Positions 9,009-16,742 of a stretch of DNA of 64,000 bases are shown here, in pieces. The position numbers and the translations under genes were made by a program. The stretch spans positions 868,001 to 932,000 of the forward strand of contig NZ_QWEZ01000002.1 of the NCBI RefSeq assembly GCF_003864255.1. Direction: 5' to 3'. Position 1 is the first letter of the stretch. Each line of letters opens with the position of its first letter. The notes under the pieces were generated by a model. It did no database searches and was not told the DNA's origin. It saw only the letters and a list, made by a program, of their open reading frames with translations. The stretch is from Aestuariirhabdus litorea. GTDB lineage: Bacteria; Pseudomonadota; Gammaproteobacteria; Pseudomonadales; Aestuariirhabdaceae.

Positions 9009-9188
9009 GACTCCCCGGTTTGCCGCGGCCATAGAGGCCCTTGAACCCATGGCTCAAGGTGGAGACTGCTGTAATACATTGGGCTTTCCACTACGGGGTG
9101 GACCTGCACGCCAGTATTAACGAGGAGCCGCCGATGCTTCAATTATCGGCTCAGGGACGTTGTGGCTCGCAAACAGACCAGGGAGCGT
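9009..9188 (-). ncRNA. ssrS: 6S RNA
   Basis: A structured ~180-base region lies between zapA and fau, the conserved place of 6S RNA. On the minus strand it begins near CTCCCTGGTCTG and ends near CCGGGGAG, and these ends can pair. Internal hallmarks are GTCCCTGAGCCGATAA after the 5' arm and CACCTTGAGCCATGGGTTCA near the 3' arm, both very similar to E. coli and Pseudomonas 6S. By family knowledge it binds sigma70 RNA polymerase in stationary phase. Ends are estimated to within about five bases. A -10 element TATAAT sits at 9195-9200. Confidence 0.9.
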
Positions 9189-9194
9189 AGGCCA

Positions 9195-9200
9195 ATTATA
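9195..9200 (-). promoter_or_regulatory. -10 element of the 6S RNA promoter
   Basis: A perfect TATAAT on the minus strand lies about seven bases before the predicted 6S 5' end. No strong -35 hexamer is visible at the usual spacing. Confidence 0.65.
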
Positions 9201-9299
9201 ACGGTTGCTCGCTAAGGGTGGCCACCGTTTTTCGATGAAATTGCACCGGTTGTGCGGTCTATCCGTCGACTGGGGTGGCTGGCGGGGTAGTGGGCCGGG

Positions 9300-9614
9300 T
9301 TAAAATTCGAGCTGGCGGCTGGTGTCCAGGGCGGAGTCCAGCTTTTTAATCAGTTGCTCGATGCGCTCGCGGCTCTGGGGGGAGCCTTTCTCTCCGCTGT
9401 CGTCGTGCAGCAGTTCGTAGGTGATGTTGAGCGCAGCCATGACGGCGATCCGCTCGAGTCCGATGGTTTTGCCGTTACGGCGGATCTCGCGCATTTTGCT
9501 GTCGAGGTAACGGGCGGCGCTGATCAGGGCATCACGCTCCTCGTCGGGGCAGGCAACCCGGTACTCCTTGTCGAGTATCAACACGCTCGCTGTGTTAGGA
9601 GGGTTTTGGGTCAT
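9300..9614 (-). CDS. zapA: Cell division protein ZapA
   Basis: The 104-residue protein is a ZapA-type FtsZ-bundling factor of the Z-ring. It has the N-terminal LDKEYRVACPDEERDALISA beta-hairpin/helix motif and the IAVMAALNITYELL helix that leads into a C-terminal coiled coil. The ATG at 9614 overlaps the stop of the upstream coiled-coil gene by four bases (ATGA), so the pair is translationally coupled. Its place beside 6S RNA and fau is typical. Confidence 0.95.
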   Translation of the reverse strand: MTQNPPNTASVLILDKEYRVACPDEERDALISAARYLDSKMREIRRNGKTIGLERIAVMAALNITYELLHDDSGEKGSPQSRERIEQLIKKLDSALDTSRQLEF

Positions 9615-9820
9615 ATTTCGGTATCCAGTGCCTTGAGGCGTGTGATCATCGCCTCTACCTTGCTGCGGGCGAGTTCGTTTTTCTCGATCAATACCGCGCG
9701 CTCTTCGCGCAGGCCGTGCTCGCTGGTGCGGAGCAGGCGGTTCTCCTGCTTCAGCTCTTCGCAAAGCGCGATCAGCTCATCCACCTTGGCGGAAAGGTTG
9801 TCGATCTGACTGTCGTCCAT
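9611..9820 (-). CDS. ZapB-like coiled-coil protein (TIGR02449 type)
   Basis: A 69-residue, almost wholly helical protein, MDDSQIDNLSAKVDELIALC..., with heptad-like Leu/Ile spacing throughout. It is the first gene of the zapA pair and resembles the short family annotated as TIGR02449 that accompanies zapA in Pseudomonas and relatives. A role in division next to ZapA is inferred from position and coiled-coil character only. Confidence 0.85.
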   Translation of the reverse strand: MDDSQIDNLSAKVDELIALCEELKQENRLLRTSEHGLREERAVLIEKNELARSKVEAMITRLKALDTEI

Positions 9821-9957
9821 CGGGGGTCATTCACCACTTTATTTGATGGAATACTATAGGGCGCGGCCTGCTGGGGGTCAATCATCGGTACAGTGTCGCA
9901 CGCTGAAATGGTAGCATTGAGAGCTTAAGCACATTCGTGATGGAAAGCCTCGATCCA

Positions 9958-10545
9958 ATGACCACCCGAACCCTCAGTGGGCACAACAGTGCCGATGATT
10001 TTGACGAACTCTGCAACCTCTTTGTGGAGCTGGAGAGCTGCAATGCGCCGGCGGAGCTGCACGGCATGATCTGTGGCCAGCTGGCGGCCGGAAAGCGCCT
10101 GAGCGCTAACGACTGGATCGCCCTCGCGGTCGAGCAGATGCAGCTCAGCGAGCTGCCCGACGATGCCCGCGCCCTGCTGCAGGCCCTCTATGACCAGACC
10201 CTCAAGCAGTTGTTGGCGGGGGAGTATGGCCTGCGCCTGCTGCTGCCCGACGAGGAGGAGGAACTGCAGGTTCGCGCCGAAGCCCTGGGGCAGTGGTGTC
10301 ACGGTTTCCTGAGCGGGTTTGGCCTCGCTGGTCAGGGGGTGGAGAGCCTCTCCGAAGCGGTGGTTGAGATTCTCCGTGACCTGGCCGAGATCGCCCAGGT
10401 GCAGCTCGACCTGGAGGAGAGCGAGGAGAACGAGGTGAGCCTGATGGAGGTGAGTGAGTACGTACGCATGGGGGCGCTGGTGGTGTTCGCCGACTGCAAC
10501 CCGAGTGTGCCAGTCAGCCAGCCTCCCACCCCCTCCCTTCATTAA
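9958..10545 (+). CDS. UPF0149 family protein (YgfB-like)
   Basis: The ~195-residue acidic, helical protein fits the UPF0149/YecA-YgfB family: an N-terminal ELHGMICGQLAAG motif, LPDEEEEL in the middle, and a conserved tail EYVRMGALVVF before a Pro-rich end. In Pseudomonas the YgfB homologue sits directly before pepP-ubiH, as here. I chose ATG 9958, with GGAAAG ten bases upstream; ATG 9940 or GTG 9937 are alternatives adding six or seven residues. In P. aeruginosa YgfB has been linked to regulation of a beta-lactam-related peptidoglycan amidase; whether that applies here is unknown. Confidence 0.88.
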   Translation: MTTRTLSGHNSADDFDELCNLFVELESCNAPAELHGMICGQLAAGKRLSANDWIALAVEQMQLSELPDDARALLQALYDQTLKQLLAGEYGLRLLLPDEEEELQVRAEALGQWCHGFLSGFGLAGQGVESLSEAVVEILRDLAEIAQVQLDLEESEENEVSLMEVSEYVRMGALVVFADCNPSVPVSQPPTPSLH

Positions 10546-10574
10546 CACGACGTTCCCAGACTGCCAACCTGACC

Positions 10575-11918
10575 ATGATGAAGATCAGCAAGAAAGAGTA
10601 CGCCCGTCGGCGCCAGCACCTGATGGCGCAGATGGAGGAGAACAGCATCGCCATCCTGCCCTCGGCGCCGGTCCACATCCGCAACCGGGATGTTGAGCAT
10701 CTGTTTCGCCAGGACAGTGATTTCTACTATCTGAGCGGTTTCCCCGAGCCCGAATCGGTATTGGCGCTGATTCCGGGGCGCGAACATGGAGAAACCGTGC
10801 TCTTCTGCCGCGAGCGAGATCCTGCGATGGAGCTCTGGCACGGCTATCGCTTCGGCCAGGAGGGGGCGATGGCAGAGTTCGGGGTGGATGATGCCTTCCC
10901 GATCGGCGATATCGACGAGATCCTGCCGGGGCTGATTGAAGGTCGCGACCGGGTCTACTACGCCATGGGCTGCAACCGCGACTTCGATAACCAGATCATG
11001 AGCTGGGTTAACACCATCAAGTCCAAGGCCAACCAGGGGGCCCATCCTCCCGGCGAGTTTCTTGCCCTTGACCACCTGCTCCACGACCTCCGGCTCTACA
11101 AGAGTGCCGGAGAGGTCAAGCTGATGCGCGAGGCGGGCGCTATCTCGGCCCGTGCCCATATCCGTGCCATGGAGATCTGCGAGCCGGGGCTCTACGAGTA
11201 CCAGCTGGAGGCGGAGCTCAACCACGAATTCCAGCGCAGCGGTTCCCGCTGGCCCGCCTACCCCTCCATAGTGGGGGCGGGCAAAAACGGCTGCATCCTC
11301 CACTACACTGAAAACGATGCCCCGATTCGTAACAACGACCTGGTGTTGATCGATGCCGGTTGCGAACTCGACTATTACGCCTCCGATATCACCCGTACCT
11401 TTCCTGCCAATGGTCGCTTCACCCGCGAACAGCGGGCCCTCTATGAGCTGGTATTGAAATCCCAGCTGGCGGCGATTGAACAGGTGCAGCCGGGCAACCA
11501 CTGGAACGACCCCCACGAGGTGGTGGTGCGGATCCTTACCGAGGGGCTGGTTGAGCTGGGCCTGCTTAAGGGGGAGGTGCAGGAGCTGATCGACACCGAG
11601 GCCTACAAGCCCTTCTTTATGCACCGCACCGGCCACTGGCTGGGGATGGATGTCCACGATGTGGGTGACTATAAGGTGGGGGGTGAATGGAGGGTGCTGG
11701 AGCCCGGTATGGTACTGACCATCGAACCGGGGCTCTATATCGCTCCCGACGAGGAGTCCGTGGCCAAGCGCTGGCGCGGCATCGGCATCCGTATTGAGGA
11801 TGACGTGCTGGTAACCCGCAAGGGGCATGAGGTGTTGTCGGCGGGCGCTCCCAAGGGTATTGACGAGATCGAGGCCCTGATGGCCGCTGCCCGCGCCCGT
11901 CGAGAGGCCTGTGCATGA
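10575..11918 (+). CDS. pepP: Xaa-Pro aminopeptidase P
   Basis: The 447-residue metallopeptidase removes N-terminal residues preceding proline. The pita-bread catalytic domain retains all five dimetal ligands: Asp260 and Asp271 (LIDAGCELDYYASD), His354 (HRTGHWLG), Glu384 (IEPGLYI) and Glu408 (IRIEDD). This numbering is almost the same as in E. coli PepP. The gene lies 29 bases after the ygfB-like gene, and its stop overlaps the ubiH start by four bases. A second Met immediately after the first is an alternative start. Confidence 0.96.
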   Translation: MMKISKKEYARRRQHLMAQMEENSIAILPSAPVHIRNRDVEHLFRQDSDFYYLSGFPEPESVLALIPGREHGETVLFCRERDPAMELWHGYRFGQEGAMAEFGVDDAFPIGDIDEILPGLIEGRDRVYYAMGCNRDFDNQIMSWVNTIKSKANQGAHPPGEFLALDHLLHDLRLYKSAGEVKLMREAGAISARAHIRAMEICEPGLYEYQLEAELNHEFQRSGSRWPAYPSIVGAGKNGCILHYTENDAPIRNNDLVLIDAGCELDYYASDITRTFPANGRFTREQRALYELVLKSQLAAIEQVQPGNHWNDPHEVVVRILTEGLVELGLLKGEVQELIDTEAYKPFFMHRTGHWLGMDVHDVGDYKVGGEWRVLEPGMVLTIEPGLYIAPDEESVAKRWRGIGIRIEDDVLVTRKGHEVLSAGAPKGIDEIEALMAAARARREACA

Positions 11919-13147
11919 GCCATTTTGACCTGCTGATCATTGGCGGTGGAATGGTGGGGGCGAGTCTCGCCTGCGCCCTCCGCCCGCTGGTGGTTGAGCG
12001 GGGGCTGCGGCTGGGCATTATCGAATCCCAGCCACTGGCCGAGACCAGTGAGGCCCCCCAGCAGCCCAGCTACGATGCACGTTCTACTGCACTCTCCTGG
12101 GGCACCCGCCTGATCTACGAACGGCTGGGGCTGTGGTCCGGGTTGGCGGCCGGGGCCACCCCCATCCACTCGGTTGAGGTCTCCGACCGCGGACACTTCG
12201 GTACCAGTCGCCTGCACAGTCGGGAGATGGGGACCGAAGCCCTGGGCTACGTGGTAGAGAACCGCTGGCTCGGGAGTGTGCTTCACGCAGCGCTGCAGAA
12301 CGATCCCTCCATTGAGTGGCTCTGTCCGGCGCAGGTGGAGCAGATCGTCGCCTGCGAAACGGGCATGCAACTCGGGGTACGGGATGGCGAGGGGCTACAG
12401 CAGCTGACCGCCGGACTTACCCTGCTCGCCGACGGAGGCCGCTCCGAGCTGGCCCGCCAGCTGGGCATTCGCCAGCACAGTAGCGACTACCAGCAGCGGG
12501 CACTGATCGCCAACGTGACCACCGGCAAACCCCACCGGGGTGTCGCCTACGAACGCTTCACCGATGAGGGGCCGATGGCGCTGTTGCCGCTCTCCGGAGG
12601 GCGCAGCGCGCTGGTGTGGACCCTGCCCGAAACCGAGGCAGGAAGGGTCATGGCGCTGGACGATGCTGCCTTTTTACAGCGTTTGCAGGCCCGTTTCGGC
12701 TATCGTCTCGGGCGCCTTGAGCGGGTCGGTGAGCGCTTCAGTTATCCCCTGAGCCTGAAGTGGGCAACCGAGCAGGTGCGGCCGGGGCTGGTGGTGATGG
12801 GCAATGCCGCCCACAGTCTGCACCCGGTGGCGGGGCAGGGGTACAATCTGGCGCTGCGTGACCTGATGACCCTGGTGCGGGTGCTGCAACAGGGGCTGGC
12901 CGAGGGGCGGGCAGCCGGCGAGCTGGCACTGCTGCGGCGCTACCTCGAGCTGCAGCAGCAGGACCAGTGGCGCACCGTAGGCTTCAGCGACTGGGTCGTT
13001 CGGCTCTTCTCCGGCCAGCGGTCGCTGCTCAGTCCTCTGCGGGGGCTGGGGCTGCTGGGCCTCGAGCTGACCCCGCCGGCCAAACACTGGTTTACCCGTC
13101 AGGCGATGGGGCTGGTAGGGGAGCCGGGGCACGCCGGGCGTGACTAA
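11915..13147 (+). CDS. ubiH: 2-octaprenyl-6-methoxyphenol hydroxylase (UbiH)
   Basis: A 410-residue flavoprotein monooxygenase of the UbiH/UbiI/UbiF/Coq6 family that hydroxylates the ubiquinone ring. Motifs are the FAD dinucleotide fold IIGGGMVGASLACAL at the N-terminus, the DG motif (LLADGGRSEL) at ~170, and the second FAD motif GNAAHSLHPVAGQGYNLALRD at ~295-315. The start overlaps the pepP stop (ATGA). UbiH rather than UbiI is chosen from position in the pepP-ubiH-ubiI order and from the HSLHPVAGQGYNLALRD form of the motif. Confidence 0.92.
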   Translation: MSHFDLLIIGGGMVGASLACALRPLVVERGLRLGIIESQPLAETSEAPQQPSYDARSTALSWGTRLIYERLGLWSGLAAGATPIHSVEVSDRGHFGTSRLHSREMGTEALGYVVENRWLGSVLHAALQNDPSIEWLCPAQVEQIVACETGMQLGVRDGEGLQQLTAGLTLLADGGRSELARQLGIRQHSSDYQQRALIANVTTGKPHRGVAYERFTDEGPMALLPLSGGRSALVWTLPETEAGRVMALDDAAFLQRLQARFGYRLGRLERVGERFSYPLSLKWATEQVRPGLVVMGNAAHSLHPVAGQGYNLALRDLMTLVRVLQQGLAEGRAAGELALLRRYLELQQQDQWRTVGFSDWVVRLFSGQRSLLSPLRGLGLLGLELTPPAKHWFTRQAMGLVGEPGHAGRD

Positions 13148-13174
13148 TCGATTCAAGGTGGTGTAACGACAACT

Positions 13175-14407
13175 ATGCAGACAAGCTTTGACCTGATTAT
13201 CGTTGGGGGCGGCATGGTGGGCAGCGCGCTTGCCTGTGCGCTACGGGACTCTTCCCTCAGTATCGCCCTGGTCGACGGTGGCGACCTGCGCCCCGCTCCT
13301 GTCGAGCTGGACCCGCACCGCTTTGATCCCCGCGTCAGTGCACTTACGGTCTCCTCGGAGCGTTTTTTGAAGCATCTGGGGGTGTGGCCCTCAATGCTCG
13401 CGCGCCGGGTCAGCCCCTACCGTCATATGCAGGTATGGGATGGGGAGGGCACCGGCCGCATCGAGTTTCACGCCGATGAGATCCAGCACCCGGTGCTGGG
13501 TCATATCGTGGAAAACAGCGTGACCCAGAGCGCCCTGCTGGAACCCCTGCAGGCGGCCGATGGGGTCCGGCTGCTGCCCGGGGAACGGCTAAAGACCCTG
13601 CTCGACGATGGTAAGCAGGGGCCGCGCATACGCCTCGAATCCGGCCTCGAGCTGGAGGCGCGCCTGCTGGTGGCGGCCGATGGCGCCAACTCCCAGGTGC
13701 GCGCCGGGGCGGGCTTTGCACTGCGCGAGTGGGACTACCTGCACCACGGCATAGTGACGACCGTGGAAACCGAATTACCCCACCATCGGACCGCCTGGCA
13801 GAGCTTTCGCGAGAGCGGCCCGCTGGCCTTTCTGCCACTGCCCGACAGTGAGGACGGCCGCCATTTCTGCTCCATCGTCTGGTCCAATGTGCCGGAGGAG
13901 GCGCAGCGCCTGATGGAGCTGGAGGAGGGCGCATTCTGCCGCGAGCTGGAGCGAGCGATTGAGCAGCGTCTCGGGACCGTGCTGGGGTGCGATCGCCGCT
14001 ACTGCCTGCCCTTTCGCCAGCGCCATGCCGTCGACTACGTGATGCCGGGCATCGCCCTGGTGGGGGATGCGGCCCACACCATCCACCCGCTGGCGGGGCA
14101 GGGGGTCAACCTGGGTTTGATGGATGCCGCCGCTCTGGCGGAGGTGATCCTGCACGCCTGCGCCCGTGGTGACGACTTTGCCCGCCTCGGGGTACTGCAA
14201 CGCTACCAGCGCCAGCGCAAGGGGGCCAACCTGGCCATGATGGGGGCGATGGAGTTTTTCGAGCGCCTGTTTCATGCCCGCAATATGCCGCTGCGGCTGC
14301 TGCGTAACAGTGGCCTGCGGTGGGTGGATGGGACACCGCAACTGAAGCAACAGCTGGTGCGGCGCGCCATGGGGCTGGAGGGGGATATCCCCCGTTTTGC
14401 CCGCTAG
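13175..14407 (+). CDS. ubiI: UbiI/UbiF-type ubiquinone hydroxylase (VisC-like)
   Basis: A second 410-residue member of the same flavin monooxygenase family: IIVGGGMVGSALACAL at the N-terminus, AADGANSQVR at ~168, and GDAAHTIHPLAGQGVNLG at ~295-312. The HTIHPLAGQGVNLG form is the one seen in UbiI/VisC and UbiF. In Pseudomonas the gene after ubiH is the VisC homologue, so C5-hydroxylation by UbiI is the best guess, but UbiF (C6) cannot be excluded. It lies 27 bases after ubiH in the same operon. Confidence 0.88.
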   Translation: MQTSFDLIIVGGGMVGSALACALRDSSLSIALVDGGDLRPAPVELDPHRFDPRVSALTVSSERFLKHLGVWPSMLARRVSPYRHMQVWDGEGTGRIEFHADEIQHPVLGHIVENSVTQSALLEPLQAADGVRLLPGERLKTLLDDGKQGPRIRLESGLELEARLLVAADGANSQVRAGAGFALREWDYLHHGIVTTVETELPHHRTAWQSFRESGPLAFLPLPDSEDGRHFCSIVWSNVPEEAQRLMELEEGAFCRELERAIEQRLGTVLGCDRRYCLPFRQRHAVDYVMPGIALVGDAAHTIHPLAGQGVNLGLMDAAALAEVILHACARGDDFARLGVLQRYQRQRKGANLAMMGAMEFFERLFHARNMPLRLLRNSGLRWVDGTPQLKQQLVRRAMGLEGDIPRFAR

Positions 14408-14448
14408 GTCGAGTTCTCCCTTTTCCGGGTTTGCAGGTTTTTCGTCGT

Positions 14449-15942
14449 ATGAGTCAATCCCTGTTTTTCGATGCCCAGCATCGACACTTCTTCAAACCCC
14501 TGACCGGCAAGTACCGGGAGGGGGTGGTACAGTGCGTACGCGCCCTCTACAGCCACGTTTACGGCAGCATGGCCGACTACGGCCATCACCTGGGGCGCAG
14601 CCAGATCATCGACCTGTTCACCGAGGCGCTGGCCCAGGCGCCGGCGCTGAATGATGACGACGCCAACGACGGCCGCACCGAGGAGGAGGCTGAGTTTGAG
14701 GCTTCGGGGCTTCGCGGAGAGCGCGAGCGCGCCGCCTGGGTGCTCAGCCGCCTGGTGGAGCAGGGTTGGATCGAGCAGCTGTTCGACGAGGTCAACCTGC
14801 AGGGCAGCTACCGCTTTACCCGCAATGGTCGCCTCTTTGCCCAACCGCTGGTGGATACCCAGCAACAGCGGTTTCGCACCCGCAATCGCAACACCCGCAA
14901 CACCCGCAACGCACTGCGGGCCTTTACCGAGCGTGGCGAGATCCACGACCTGCTCGATGCCTGGGAGTTTTCCGAGCGCATCATCAGTGACTTTTCCGAC
15001 CTGGTCACCGAGCTGGAGGATCGCAAGCGCCAGCTGGTGAGTGCTGTTGAGCAACAGCTGCTGGTGCAGCAGGCCAGCGACCAGTTTTTCGATTATATGG
15101 ACACCCGCTTCGAACCCGATATCGCCGTGCGCCTTTCCGCCGACAGTGTGGAGAAGTACCGTGAGGAGATCGCCCGCCTGATCCGCGGTATCCGTCGCAA
15201 GGAGAGCGCCTTCAAGGCCGAGGCGGAAAAGCAGTTGCGCCAGTCGCTGCCCGACTACGTGGAGGATCGGCGCCAGTCGCTGCTGATCGCCGTGCTGGAG
15301 GGGATCGAGCAGCGGGTACGGGGTGCCTGTGAGGTGATGCTGCCCCAGGTTCGGCAGGCATTGCAGAGCTATACCCAGCGGGCGGATATCATCATCCGGC
15401 AGATGACCTACCTCGCCAGCCAGCAGCGCGCCGATATCCAGCAGGTGTGCGAAGCCCTGCAGCGGCAGTCGGCGGATACCTGCGAGCAACGGCTGCAGCG
15501 GGCGGCCGAGCAGCTGGCGGGGGTCTCCCTGAACTTTCTCGACCCGGTCTCGGTGCGCCTGCGCGAGAGGCGCAGCCTGCGCCGGGTGCAGACCACCCTG
15601 GAGGCGCAGCCCCACCAGGACGCCGACGCCCGCCGGGAAGCCTTCGTCAAGGAGGCGCTGGACAAGGCGTTCGTGGTCAACTCCCAGGATTCCCGCGCCT
15701 ACCTGGCGCAGCAGCTGGCCAGTGGCCAGCGCATTTGCAGTGACCAATTGACCATTGAGGATGCGCGGCAGCTGTTATCCCGCGCCCACCTGATCGAGCT
15801 GGCCTCGATCAACGACCGCTCCAGCGAGCAACGCATTCGGGTGCGCTTTCTGGAGGAGGCACCGCCCAGCGCTGCCGAGCAGGAATTTTTTACGCGCGCC
15901 GACCGCTTTGAGATCTGGTGCGAGGAGACCCCCCCATCGTGA
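14449..15942 (+). CDS. mksF: MksF condensin kleisin (JetA family)
   Basis: The 497-residue, mostly helical protein matches the MksF/JetA family, the kleisin-like subunit of MukBEF-like SMC complexes. Its N-terminus is the family-typical MSQSLFFDAQHRHFFKPLTG, it is rich in charged helices in the middle, and it ends in a winged-helix-like part. Gene order kleisin-MksE-SMC with overlapping or adjacent starts supports the assignment. I start at ATG 14449 rather than the longer in-frame ATG inside ubiI. The stop overlaps the mksE GTG by four bases. MksF would bridge the MksB heads and recruit MksE in chromosome organisation or plasmid restriction. Confidence 0.88.
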   Translation: MSQSLFFDAQHRHFFKPLTGKYREGVVQCVRALYSHVYGSMADYGHHLGRSQIIDLFTEALAQAPALNDDDANDGRTEEEAEFEASGLRGERERAAWVLSRLVEQGWIEQLFDEVNLQGSYRFTRNGRLFAQPLVDTQQQRFRTRNRNTRNTRNALRAFTERGEIHDLLDAWEFSERIISDFSDLVTELEDRKRQLVSAVEQQLLVQQASDQFFDYMDTRFEPDIAVRLSADSVEKYREEIARLIRGIRRKESAFKAEAEKQLRQSLPDYVEDRRQSLLIAVLEGIEQRVRGACEVMLPQVRQALQSYTQRADIIIRQMTYLASQQRADIQQVCEALQRQSADTCEQRLQRAAEQLAGVSLNFLDPVSVRLRERRSLRRVQTTLEAQPHQDADARREAFVKEALDKAFVVNSQDSRAYLAQQLASGQRICSDQLTIEDARQLLSRAHLIELASINDRSSEQRIRVRFLEEAPPSAAEQEFFTRADRFEIWCEETPPS

Positions 15943-16739
15943 TTATCGACCTATTGCAGCAACAGCTGGCCAAGCAGCAACTTGAGCTGGGCGCCTTCCA
16001 GCAGGTGGTGCAGCGCCTGCTCGACTACGGTGTGATCTGCCGAGACGAAAGCCAGACCGAGCAGGAACTCTACGATCGCTACCTGCGCATCAAGTCCCTC
16101 GTGGACGATTACCTGCGGGTAATCGGTGTACGGGTTCAGCACGACAACCTGTTTCAGTACGTGCGGCTCTATCCCCCGGGTGCCCAGGTGCCCGGTATGG
16201 ATGACGAGGCGGGTGGCTTCTCCGGCTTCCGGAGCCGCCTGAGCCAGGGGGAGGTGGTATTGCTGCTGGTGCTGCGCAGTCTCTACGAGCAGCAGCTCCG
16301 GGAGGGGCAGATCGACGACGGCGGTTGCGCCATGGTCTCCCTGGAGGCGGTGAGTATCGCCATGAAGAGCCTGCTCAACCGTAGCCTGCCGCTGCAGAGC
16401 ACCGAGCGACGGGCGCTGTTCCGTACCCTCAAGCGCATGCGGGTGATCCAGTTCGGGCAGGAGGAGGCCCTTGACAGCGGCGATGCCTGGCTGCGCATCC
16501 GCCCCATGATTACCTCGCTGGTCAGCCACGAGGTGTTGCAGGGGTTGATGGAGGCCGAGACGGACCCCGGGGAGCCTGGACTCATAGCCGACGACGACAG
16601 CCAGGCCAGCCGCTCCCGGGGGGTGGAACCTCCACGGGACCTCGAGCTAACCGGGGAGCCTGAGGAGTCCGGGGAGGCGATACTGCCGCCACCCGCGCCC
16701 AGGGCATCGGCACCCTCCCTGTTTGGTGAGGAGTCTTAA
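15939..16739 (+). CDS. mksE: MksE condensin accessory subunit (JetB family)
   Basis: The 266-residue protein fits MksE/JetB, the winged-helix KITE-like partner of the kleisin. It opens with a helical region (LLQQQLAKQQLELGAFQQVV) and contains LSQGEVVLLLVLRSLYEQQ near residue 100. The last ~60 residues are Pro/Ser/Glu-rich and look disordered. The GTG at 15939 overlaps the mksF stop (GTGA) and has GAGGAG about ten bases upstream; an ATG at 15918 inside mksF is an alternative. The stop is three bases before the mksB ATG. Confidence 0.86.
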   Translation: MIIDLLQQQLAKQQLELGAFQQVVQRLLDYGVICRDESQTEQELYDRYLRIKSLVDDYLRVIGVRVQHDNLFQYVRLYPPGAQVPGMDDEAGGFSGFRSRLSQGEVVLLLVLRSLYEQQLREGQIDDGGCAMVSLEAVSIAMKSLLNRSLPLQSTERRALFRTLKRMRVIQFGQEEALDSGDAWLRIRPMITSLVSHEVLQGLMEAETDPGEPGLIADDDSQASRSRGVEPPRDLELTGEPEESGEAILPPPAPRASAPSLFGEES

Positions 16740-16742
16740 GTC